From Aquimarina mytili (GTDB taxonomy: Bacteria; Bacteroidota; Bacteroidia; Flavobacteriales; Flavobacteriaceae): 64,000 nucleotides of DNA. Position numbers and translations under genes: made by a program. The notes under the pieces are model-generated. The model saw nothing but the letters and a program-made list of their open reading frames with translations, did not search any database and was not told the DNA's origin. Numbering within the stretch: the stretch's first letter is position 1; every line of letters starts with the position of its first letter. Below, piece after piece: positions 8,137-15,654 of the stretch. Where the stretch lies: assembly GCF_016735115.1 (NCBI RefSeq), contig NZ_JAERQJ010000002.1:496001-560000 (forward strand), read 5' to 3'.

Positions 8137-10590
8137 TTAGTAATTATCTACATTTATTATTATTCGAACTCCGGAGAATTCTTTAATGCTCGAAAAAGTA
8201 AGCTGCATCTTTTTAATAACTCCTTTAGTTTTTGCTAACGATTGACCTTGAGGAATTTTTATTAATATATTTTTATGATACTGATTCCTTATTCTTGAAA
8301 TAGGAGGAAATTCTGGACCAAGCACATTTTCATTAAAAACATTTCTTAAGGATTTTGCAAACCAATTTATTGCATTATTCACTTTGTTATAATCTTTATG
8401 CTTCCCGGTTATTTTAATTAATCTATAAAATGGAGGGTATTTGTATTGATGTCTTTCTTCTATTTGATCTTTATACATACCTGTATAATCATGAACAGAA
8501 ACTTGCTGCAAAATCTGATGAAAAGGATTATAGGTCTGAATTAAAACTCTTCCTCTTTTTTTTGTTCTCCCTGCTCTACCTGCCACTTGTTGCATCAGTT
8601 GAAAACTTCGTTCATGCGCCCTGAAATCAGGAAAATTAAGCAGGTTGTCTGCATTCATCACTCCCACCAAACTTACATTTCTAAAATCTAATCCTTTAGA
8701 TAACATCTGGGTACCTACTAAAATATCTATCTCTCCTTGTTCGAACCTATTAATTATCTTTTCGTAACCATACTTACCTCTTGTGGTATCCTGATCCATT
8801 CTACCAACAACATACTCCGGAAAAAGAGCTATCAATTCTTTCTCAATTTGTTCGGTTCCAAAACCTTTTGTAGACAGCTCAGTACTACTACAGGCCATAC
8901 ATTGTTGCAACATAGCCATATGATATCCACAATAATGACATCTTAATTGATTTTTATGACTATGAAATGTAAGGCTTACATCACAATTTGGGCATTGAGG
9001 AGAATGCCCACAGGTATTACACTCAACTACTGGAGAATACCCTCTTCTATTTTGAAAAAGTATAACCTGCTCTCCTTCTTTTATTGCATCATTAATTCCC
9101 TCTAAAAGCGTATCACTAAAATGCCCTGTCATTTGCTTCTTACGATATTTCGTCTTTATATCGACCAAATTAATTTCGGGCATTAGTACATTTCCATAAC
9201 GCCTATTAAGTGTTACCAACCCATATTTTCCTTCTTTTGCATTATAATATGTCTCGACTGCCGGTGTTGCGGATCCTAACACAATCTTTGCCTCAAACAT
9301 TTTTGCTAATACGATAGCAGTATCTCTTGCATGATATCTAGGTGCCGGATCATACTGTTTAAACGAACTTTCATGTTCTTCATCTACTATAATTAATCCC
9401 AAATCAACAAAAGGAAGAAATATTGCTGATCTTGCACCAATAACTACTTGCGCCTTAGATTTTCCTTCTTTCACATTATTCCATGCTTCAACCCTTTCAT
9501 TTACAGAATACTTAGAATGATATACCGTTAATTTCTCTCCAAAATACTCTTGCAGTCTACTAATAAGTTGAGTAGTTAGTGCGATCTCTGGCAACAAATA
9601 CAAAACCTGTCTTCCTGTTACAAGAACTTCTTCAATAAGTTTAACGTACACTTCTGTTTTTCCTGAAGAAGTAACGCCGTGTAATAGGCATACTCTTTTT
9701 TGTTGGAAGCTTCGATTTATTTCATCAAAGGCTTTTAGCTGATACTCATTAAGTGTTTTGAAGTTATCCTGGATTTCGCCTTGAAATTGTACTCGATCAA
9801 TTTGTAAATGATATTCATCTAAAATTTCTTTATCAATCAATGTTTTAATAACTGCAGAAGTGCTATTGGACTGTTTGATCAATTCTGAAACTTTAATAGG
9901 TTTGGTAGCTTTTGCTTGTAACGTAAACAACTGCATTAACACTTCTCTCTGCTTAGGAGCTCTTGTCATAGAATCCAATAGTGGTCGCAAAGCCGCTTCT
10001 TTTGAATAATTTGGATGCAACTTTACATATCGTACCATCTTAGGTTTATACTGCTCATAAATCTCTTCTTGCACAGTAATAATGTCTTTTTCTATCAGTC
10101 TCTTTATTACCGGAAGCACATTCTTTTTACTTACAATATTAATCACTTCTTGTATACGAAGTAGACTCTGATACTGAAGTGCTTCATAGATTAAAAACTC
10201 ATCATCTTTTAAAAGAGATTCATCAATAGAAATTTTATCGTTTCTAAGAATAATAGTCTCACTTTCTAATAGAAATGCGCTTGGAAGAGCTGCTCTCATA
10301 ACTTCTCCTTTGGTACACATATAATATTTAGAAATCCAAGTCCAAAGCTCTAACTGCTCTTTGGTTACAATTGGAGATTCATCTAAAATATGCTCTATCT
10401 CTTTAGCCTCATATACCTGTGGTGGATCACGATGGATCTTAGTCACTAAAGCTGCATATATTTTACTTTTCCCAAATTGTACAGCTACACGCATTCCTGG
10501 CTTTAGAAATATGGCTTCATTCTCTGTAATTGAATACGTGAACTCTTTATCAAGAGGTATCGGAAGAATTACATCTATAAAATATGACAT
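8137..10590 (-). CDS. priA: Primosomal replication-restart helicase PriA (N')
   Basis: This superfamily 2 DNA helicase restarts stalled replication forks. It has an N-terminal 3'-binding domain (YFIDVILPIPLDKEFTY), Walker A GVTSSGKTE, and DEEH in LIIVDEEHESSFKQYDPAPRYHARD. The cysteine-rich zinc region has paired CxxC motifs (CNTCGHSPQCPNC, CHYCGYH, CMAC). Helicase motifs V and VI follow as QMLSKGLDF and QQVAGRAGR. I chose the ATG at 10590 (MSYFIDV) over a TTG two codons upstream. The length, about 817 residues, is usual for Bacteroidota. It is monocistronic. Confidence 0.96.
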   Translation of the reverse strand: MSYFIDVILPIPLDKEFTYSITENEAIFLKPGMRVAVQFGKSKIYAALVTKIHRDPPQVYEAKEIEHILDESPIVTKEQLELWTWISKYYMCTKGEVMRAALPSAFLLESETIILRNDKISIDESLLKDDEFLIYEALQYQSLLRIQEVINIVSKKNVLPVIKRLIEKDIITVQEEIYEQYKPKMVRYVKLHPNYSKEAALRPLLDSMTRAPKQREVLMQLFTLQAKATKPIKVSELIKQSNSTSAVIKTLIDKEILDEYHLQIDRVQFQGEIQDNFKTLNEYQLKAFDEINRSFQQKRVCLLHGVTSSGKTEVYVKLIEEVLVTGRQVLYLLPEIALTTQLISRLQEYFGEKLTVYHSKYSVNERVEAWNNVKEGKSKAQVVIGARSAIFLPFVDLGLIIVDEEHESSFKQYDPAPRYHARDTAIVLAKMFEAKIVLGSATPAVETYYNAKEGKYGLVTLNRRYGNVLMPEINLVDIKTKYRKKQMTGHFSDTLLEGINDAIKEGEQVILFQNRRGYSPVVECNTCGHSPQCPNCDVSLTFHSHKNQLRCHYCGYHMAMLQQCMACSSTELSTKGFGTEQIEKELIALFPEYVVGRMDQDTTRGKYGYEKIINRFEQGEIDILVGTQMLSKGLDFRNVSLVGVMNADNLLNFPDFRAHERSFQLMQQVAGRAGRTKKRGRVLIQTYNPFHQILQQVSVHDYTGMYKDQIEERHQYKYPPFYRLIKITGKHKDYNKVNNAINWFAKSLRNVFNENVLGPEFPPISRIRNQYHKNILIKIPQGQSLAKTKGVIKKMQLTFSSIKEFSGVRIIINVDNY

Positions 10591-10691
10591 TACCAATTAC
10601 AGAATAGTAGAAAAGTTATCTTAATGAAACAAAAATACAAGTTTAACCTGGATTAAACAGCTAGTATATGTTGCAATTATCAGAATAAAAA

Positions 10692-10720
10692 AAGTCCGAT
10701 ATAAAATTTATATCGGACTT
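10692..10720 (-). terminator. Terminator of the chalcone-isomerase-like cluster
   Basis: A near-palindrome with 14-bp arms (AAGTCCGATATAAA/TTTATATCGGACTT) lies 20 bp past the stop of the last cluster gene. The plus strand has an A-run before it, so the minus strand has a T-run after the hairpin. Confidence 0.8.
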
Positions 10721-10740
10721 CACTATATATTTATTGTGTA

Positions 10741-11307
10741 TTACTTGCTTAATCCTAACATTCCGCCTTTTATAATTTGGCAAGCAGGTTCATTTCCTAG
10801 CCAAATTTTGAATAATGCATATTTAAAATCACGGCCTTCTATAAACCCAAGTTCTTTGCCATTTTTATAGGTTTTAATCCCTTTACCCTTAAGATAAACA
10901 AGGTCATAAAAGTCATTGATCTGCATTGGCGAATCAAAAAGCTTCAAAAAATCTTCGATTCTTGCATCTAAACTTTGAGTATTTCCAAACATAGCATCAT
11001 CAAACCCTTTTCTAAACACTTTGATCATTCTTTCGTTAGTCACCTTTTTAGAAGCTATATTTAATCGAATAGCCATAGTCTCATCAGAATCTAAGACCTT
11101 TTTATCATCATTATATTTAGCTTTAGTGTATAATGTTCCCGAATACGTTTTAAAAGAGAGTACCTTACGCATAGCACCACCATTAAAAACCAATTCTTCT
11201 CCATCAAAATTGACTTTTTCGGGCACAACAACATCTCCTATTCGTATTTGGGATATTGATATGTTAGAAATAAATAGTATAGCAATCAGGGTAATTATTC
11301 TTTTCAT
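10741..11307 (-). CDS. Secreted chalcone-isomerase-like protein, copy 1
   Basis: This 188-residue exported protein (signal peptide to about residue 19, SISQ) has the chalcone-isomerase-like fold signature of Bacteroidota proteins: VFNGGAMRKVLSFKTYSGTLYTKAK, ETMAIRLNIASKKVTNERM, FRKGFDDAMFGNT, and a C-terminal GRDFKYALFKIWLGNEPAC. Family members are named for the fold; isomerase activity is not established, and a lipid or fatty-acid binding role is possible. It is one of three related genes in 2.5 kb. It is the most diverged of the three in the middle segment: YSGTLYTKAK replaces the YAGGLYLQ/K seen in the others. Confidence 0.8.
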   Translation of the reverse strand: MKRIITLIAILFISNISISQIRIGDVVVPEKVNFDGEELVFNGGAMRKVLSFKTYSGTLYTKAKYNDDKKVLDSDETMAIRLNIASKKVTNERMIKVFRKGFDDAMFGNTQSLDARIEDFLKLFDSPMQINDFYDLVYLKGKGIKTYKNGKELGFIEGRDFKYALFKIWLGNEPACQIIKGGMLGLSK

Positions 11308-11375
11308 GGTTTAGTTTTTTATAGATTACCCTGGGTTAGTGTTCAAAAACTAAAAAACCTAACACTAAAGAAATG

Positions 11376-11798
11376 TTAAACTTTTAACCATTGTTGAGTT
11401 CTGTATAGAAAAGCGATATACCCTCTTACATTAAGTACATTTGGGTTTTCTTCATCAATCCAGATTTTACATCGATACACCTTTCCATTTTCTGGATCTA
11501 AGATAGTACCATCTTCATATTCATCCCCATCTTTTTCTAAACCTTTAAGTATTACCATACCTTCTATAGGTTTATTATGATCACTTCCTTTACATTCTTC
11601 ACAAAGGTTTCCTCTTTCTGATTCATCTAAAATACGAGCAATCTTTCCGTAAAGCTTATCTCCTTTTTTATAGATTTCGACAATGGATCTTTCTTTACCG
11701 GTAGTATCATCTATAGTTTTCCATTTACCAACTATATCCTGCGCATTTGTAACTGCAGAGATGAATACTAAAAAAAGAAATACTTTAAAAAAATTCAT
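11376..11798 (-). CDS. Secreted DUF2147-family protein
   Basis: This 140-residue exported protein starts at the ATG at 11798 (MNFFKVFLFLVF...TNAQ is a good signal peptide); the longer reading adds an improbable leader. The core DIVGKWKTIDDTTGKERSIVEIYKKGDKLYGKI, a CEECKG pair, and DGTILDPENGKVYRCKIW are characteristic of DUF2147, a lipocalin-like periplasmic family. Its molecular role is unknown. It sits between copies 1 and 2 of the chalcone-isomerase-like genes, and a hairpin upstream may partly separate it from copy 2. Confidence 0.85.
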   Translation of the reverse strand: MNFFKVFLFLVFISAVTNAQDIVGKWKTIDDTTGKERSIVEIYKKGDKLYGKIARILDESERGNLCEECKGSDHNKPIEGMVILKGLEKDGDEYEDGTILDPENGKVYRCKIWIDEENPNVLNVRGYIAFLYRTQQWLKV

Positions 11799-11849
11799 GG
11801 TATTATTATGATTTACTGTTAATAGGTTCAATATATAAAATAAAAACAA

Positions 11850-11880
11850 AAAAGCTATCTTTTAGATTAAGATAGCTTTT
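11850..11880 (-). terminator. Terminator downstream of chalcone-isomerase-like copy 2
   Basis: A 12-bp stem (AAAAGCTATCTT/AAGATAGCTTTT) with a 7-nt loop is followed by T's on the minus strand. It lies 20 bp after the stop of the 11900-12466 gene. Confidence 0.75.
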
Positions 11881-11899
11881 ATATGTTAAGTAAGGTTTC

Positions 11900-12466
11900 C
11901 TACTGTAATCCAAGCATACCTTTCTTTATTCCTTCGCTTGCAGGCTCGTCTCCTAACCAGATTTTAAATAAAGCGTATTTAAAATCACGACCTTCTATTA
12001 CACCAAGTTCTTTTCCGTTTTTAAAGGCTTTCACTCCTTTATCTTTAACATAAACAATATCAAAAATATCATTCTTTACTATAGGTTCTGAAAAGAATCT
12101 TATAAACTTATTTATTCTCTCATCAAGAGCTTTTGTGTTGCCGAAAGTGGCTTTATTAAAACCATCTCTAACGGCCTTAATCATTTTCTTTTGTGTCACA
12201 AAACCAGAAACTATATTAAGTTTTATAGCCATAGTTTCATCTGCATCCAATATCGCCTTTGGATCTTTACTTTTGTTCTGTAAATAAAGTCCTCCTGCAT
12301 ACAGATCAATCCATAACATTTCTCGCATCCCAGCACCATTTAATTTTAAATCGGTGTCTGCAAAATTTTCTTCATAAGGTAAAATAGCCTTACCGACCCT
12401 AATTTGAGCAGTAGCAGCAGAAATCGAAATTAATGCTACTAATACTAAAGTAATTTTTTTGATCAT
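11900..12466 (-). CDS. Secreted chalcone-isomerase-like protein, copy 2
   Basis: This is a 188-residue paralogue of its neighbours. It has a signal peptide ending AATAQ, then IRVGKAILPYEENF, LNGAGMREMLWIDLYAGGLYLQ, DADETMAIKLNIVSGFVTQKKM, and the shared C-terminus GRDFKYALFKIWLGDEPAS. The nearly identical C-terminal block in copies 1 and 2 (GRDFKYALFKIWLG) indicates duplication. It is exported, probably periplasmic. The function is not known beyond the chalcone-isomerase-like fold assignment. Confidence 0.8.
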   Translation of the reverse strand: MIKKITLVLVALISISAATAQIRVGKAILPYEENFADTDLKLNGAGMREMLWIDLYAGGLYLQNKSKDPKAILDADETMAIKLNIVSGFVTQKKMIKAVRDGFNKATFGNTKALDERINKFIRFFSEPIVKNDIFDIVYVKDKGVKAFKNGKELGVIEGRDFKYALFKIWLGDEPASEGIKKGMLGLQ

Positions 12467-12629
12467 ATGATATAATTTATGCGGGGTAATTAATAACTAA
12501 TTTTAAAAATCGCGTAAATATAGTTTATTTTACTATGCCGACATAACAAAAATACATTAAACAGGACGAAAAAGTGTATTTTATCGTTAAAATCATGCTT
12601 TTCATCCCGTTTTTAAGTGTTATCATTGA

Positions 12630-13190
12630 TTAAGATCCTAACATCTTTTTCTTTAGATTCTTATCTGCAGGCTTATTTCCTAACCAAATTTTAAAGAGTG
12701 CTTTTTTGAAATCTAATCCTTTTACAAATCCTTTCTCTTTACCGTCTTTATAAATTACACTTCCTTTTCCTTTTTCATAAACGATATCATAAATCTGATT
12801 CACTTCGATTTCATCCTTAATAAAGCCAATAAACTTTTCTATTCTATCGTTTAAAGGTCCTACATTTCCATTTGTAGCTTTCTGAAATCCATCTCTTAAA
12901 GCACCTGCCATTTTATTTCTAGACATCATACCTGATAATATATGCAACTTAATCGCCATCGTCTCATCTGCATCTGCAATAGCCGTTGCATTACTACTTT
13001 TTTGTTTTAGATATAAACCACCTGCATAGATGTCAAAAAAGAATTTCTCTCTAATACCTGCTCCATTAATAGTTAAATCTTCACCATTAAAAGCTACTTT
13101 ATTAGGTAATGTGGCATCTCCAACTTTGGTTTGTGCTTGAAAAGTAGTTACAGACATTAAGATAAAAAATAATATGCTAAGTTTTTTCAT
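12630..13190 (-). CDS. Secreted chalcone-isomerase-like protein, copy 3
   Basis: This is the 186-residue third paralogue. It has a signal peptide to about residue 19 (TFQAQ), TKVGDATLPNKVAFNGEDLTINGAGIREKFFFDIYAGGLYLKQ, DADETMAIKLHILSGMMSRNKMAGALRDGFQKA, and C-terminal GLDFKKALFKIWLGNKPAD. The 163-bp gap to copy 2 suggests it may have its own promoter. The conserved INGAG(I/M)RE and YAGGLYL blocks match copy 2 more closely than copy 1. Confidence 0.8.
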   Translation of the reverse strand: MKKLSILFFILMSVTTFQAQTKVGDATLPNKVAFNGEDLTINGAGIREKFFFDIYAGGLYLKQKSSNATAIADADETMAIKLHILSGMMSRNKMAGALRDGFQKATNGNVGPLNDRIEKFIGFIKDEIEVNQIYDIVYEKGKGSVIYKDGKEKGFVKGLDFKKALFKIWLGNKPADKNLKKKMLGS

Positions 13191-13233
13191 TTTTAAATAA
13201 TAATTTAAGTGTTTGTATTAGTAAAATTAAGTG

Positions 13234-14151
13234 TTAAAATTTTTTCCTTAATTGGATTAACGAGGCATTAAGTTCGAAACCCAATAATAATAAATTTGCA
13301 TTAAGCCATATATATAGCATTAAAATCAGCATTGCGCCTATTGATCCATATAATTGATTATAATTCGAAAAATTATCAATATAAATACCAAATAAATAGG
13401 TCGTTATAATAATCAAAAAAGTGGTCATAAAGGCTCCTGGCGAAAAAAACGTATTTTGTTTTCCTTCTGAAGTGCCAAAATAGAATAATGTAGCTACGAT
13501 TACAAATATCATGAAAACAAATAATGAATATTTGCCTATAGTTAACCAAAAAACCGTATCGTCTACTACTCCAATTGTACTTAAGTCGTCCACTAAATAT
13601 GAAAAATATAACGTTCCTATCACCGTAATTAGCAATAACGATGCCACAATAATAGAAACTCCTAACGCAACAATGTATTGTCTAAAGAAATTTCGATTAA
13701 GACTAACGTGATAAGAGTATTCAAATCCTGAAAAAACTGCATTAATTCCATTGGTCATAAATAAAATCGAAAGAATAAATACAGTAGATAATAAACCTCC
13801 CCTTGGGTTAGAGGCTATATCTTCAAAAATTCCAGCAAAAAAATCAGAAGATTGCTTTGGCAAAGCACCATTAATGAATTCGAAGAAATTATTTTCAAAA
13901 TTATCTATGGGCACATATGGAATAAGGTTTAAAAGGAACAATAAAAATGGAAATAAGGATAAAAAGAAACTCCAGGATATTGCACTAGCTCTTGCAGAAA
14001 AGGTGCCTTTTACAATTCCTATAGTATAGATTTCTATCAAATCATAGACAGACAACCCCTCAAAGCCCGGAAGCACAAGCTTTTTACCTAATTTAACCAA
14101 AAAATTGATTATAGGAATTTTACGCAGTTTATCCTCAACTGTTTTAGACAT
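13234..14151 (-). CDS. YihY/BrkB family inner-membrane protein
   Basis: This 305-residue polytopic membrane protein has about six predicted transmembrane segments. It carries family blocks such as FSARASAISWSFFLSLFPFLLFLLNLIPY, FILSILFMTNGINAVFSGFEYSYHVSLNRNFFRQY, and the C-terminal YNQLYGSIGAMLILMLYIWLNANLLLLGFELNA. The family was once called ribonuclease BN, but that assignment is not supported; its function is undefined. It starts 3 bp after the nadC stop, so the two are probably co-transcribed. Confidence 0.9.
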   Translation of the reverse strand: MSKTVEDKLRKIPIINFLVKLGKKLVLPGFEGLSVYDLIEIYTIGIVKGTFSARASAISWSFFLSLFPFLLFLLNLIPYVPIDNFENNFFEFINGALPKQSSDFFAGIFEDIASNPRGGLLSTVFILSILFMTNGINAVFSGFEYSYHVSLNRNFFRQYIVALGVSIIVASLLLITVIGTLYFSYLVDDLSTIGVVDDTVFWLTIGKYSLFVFMIFVIVATLFYFGTSEGKQNTFFSPGAFMTTFLIIITTYLFGIYIDNFSNYNQLYGSIGAMLILMLYIWLNANLLLLGFELNASLIQLRKKF

Positions 14152-14154
14152 ATA

Positions 14155-15012
14155 TTATACTGCTTTCAAACTCAAATCCAAATTATATACCGAATGTGTC
14201 AAAGCACCACTACTAATATAATTGACTCCACATTCTGCATACTTTCTTACTGTCTTTTCATTGATACCACCACTGGATTCGGTAAGACATGTATTGCCTA
14301 TAAGCTTTACTGCTGTTCGGGTATCATCATAATCAAAATTATCAATTAATATACGATATACTCCGGGTGTTTTGAGTATTTCTTGAATCTCATCAAGATT
14401 ACGAGCTTCAACAATAATTTTAAGATCAAGATCATTATCTGAAAGGTACTTTTTGGTTTTTTCTATAGCACTAGTAATTCCACCTGCAAAATCAATATGA
14501 TTATCTTTTAGCATAATCATATCGTACAAAGCAAATCTATGGTTTTCTCCGCCACCAATAGTAACTGCCCACTTTTCAAGAGCTCTTATACCTGGTGTGG
14601 TCTTACGAGTATCCAGAATTTTAGTTCCTGTGCCGTCTAAAAGCTTTACAAAATAATTGGTTTTGGTAGCGATTGCACTCATACGCTGCATCGCGTTAAG
14701 AACTAATCGCTCTGCTTTAAGGATTGATTGCGAGCTTCCTGACACAAAGAAGGCGATATCACCATATTTTACTTGTGAACCATCTTCTATTTTTACATCA
14801 ATATCCATATTGGGATCAACATAATCAAAAACTTTCTTGGCAAATTCTACTCCTGCCAAAACCCCTTCATCTTTTACCAAAAGCTTTGCTTTACCAGTAG
14901 CCGAAGTTGGAATACATGCTAACGAACTATGATCACCATCTCCTACATCTTCTCTAATAGCATTGGCAATAATTAAATCAATTTCTTTATCGAATTGAGC
15001 TTTACTAATCAT
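14155..15012 (-). CDS. nadC: Nicotinate-nucleotide pyrophosphorylase (carboxylating)
   Basis: This enzyme converts quinolinate and PRPP to nicotinate mononucleotide in de novo NAD synthesis. Visible motifs are DEGVLAGVEFAKKVF, AERLVLNAMQRMSAIAT, LDTRKTTPGIRALEKWAVTIGGGENHR with the PRPP/quinolinate-binding basic residues, LKDNHIDFAGG, IIVEARNLDE, LIDNF and ESSGGI. The length of 285 residues is normal. It is divergent from rlmH and upstream of the YihY-type gene. Confidence 0.96.
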   Translation of the reverse strand: MISKAQFDKEIDLIIANAIREDVGDGDHSSLACIPTSATGKAKLLVKDEGVLAGVEFAKKVFDYVDPNMDIDVKIEDGSQVKYGDIAFFVSGSSQSILKAERLVLNAMQRMSAIATKTNYFVKLLDGTGTKILDTRKTTPGIRALEKWAVTIGGGENHRFALYDMIMLKDNHIDFAGGITSAIEKTKKYLSDNDLDLKIIVEARNLDEIQEILKTPGVYRILIDNFDYDDTRTAVKLIGNTCLTESSGGINEKTVRKYAECGVNYISSGALTHSVYNLDLSLKAV

Positions 15013-15042
15013 ATTGAATGGTTATTTTTGCTAATGTAAAAA

Positions 15043-15054
15043 AAGAAGTCGTAA
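15043..15054 (+). repeat. Dispersed intergenic AAGAAGTCGTAA element
   Basis: This AT-rich, AGTCG-containing run between nadC and rlmH (followed by GTACGAAGTCGG) shares a 12-mer with the complement of 55983-55994 upstream of rsmE. It looks like a degenerate dispersed intergenic motif rather than a specific operator. Confidence 0.3.
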
Positions 15055-15161
15055 GTACGAAGTCGGAAACATAAATAACATAATCTTCCTCATTATACTT
15101 TTACTATATGTAGCACAAGTAGAAACCATATACACTTTCTTATTGTAAAAAAATAAACAAA

Positions 15162-15635
15162 ATGAATATTAAATTACTGGCTATAGGCAAAACAGATAAT
15201 AAACAATTAGAAGATCTTACTGACAACTATATCAAAAGATTAGGTTTTTATATTAAGTTTAATTTTGAAATTATTCCGGATCTTAAAAATGTAAAAAATC
15301 TAAGCGAAGCACAACAAAAAGAAAAAGAAGGTAAGTTGATTTTGGATCAATTATCCAATTCTGATGTTTTAATCCTTTTAGACGAAAATGGAAAACAATA
15401 CGATTCTGTAGGTTTTTCTGAATTATTACAAAAACATATGAATAGTGGTATCAAACAACTAATCTTTGTAATTGGTGGACCTTATGGTTTTAGTCCTGAA
15501 GTATATAATCGTGCAAACGGTAAACTATCATTATCTAGGATGACGTTTTCTCATCAAATGATACGTTTATTTTTTACGGAACAACTTTATAGGGGATTTA
15601 CCATTTTGAAAAATGAGCCTTATCACCATCGATAA
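15162..15635 (+). CDS. rlmH: 23S rRNA (pseudouridine1915-N3)-methyltransferase
   Basis: RlmH is a SPOUT-class methyltransferase that methylates pseudouridine 1915 in helix 69 of 23S rRNA. The SAM-binding trefoil knot signatures are all visible: LLDENGKQYDSVGFSE, FVIGGPYGFS, and the C-terminal LSRMTFSHQMIRLFFTEQLYRG ending YHHR. The 157-residue length matches the family exactly. It converges with the downstream glycoside hydrolase gene, with a 19-bp gap. Confidence 0.97.
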   Translation: MNIKLLAIGKTDNKQLEDLTDNYIKRLGFYIKFNFEIIPDLKNVKNLSEAQQKEKEGKLILDQLSNSDVLILLDENGKQYDSVGFSELLQKHMNSGIKQLIFVIGGPYGFSPEVYNRANGKLSLSRMTFSHQMIRLFFTEQLYRGFTILKNEPYHHR

Positions 15636-15654
15636 GACTCATCTATTCTTAAAG

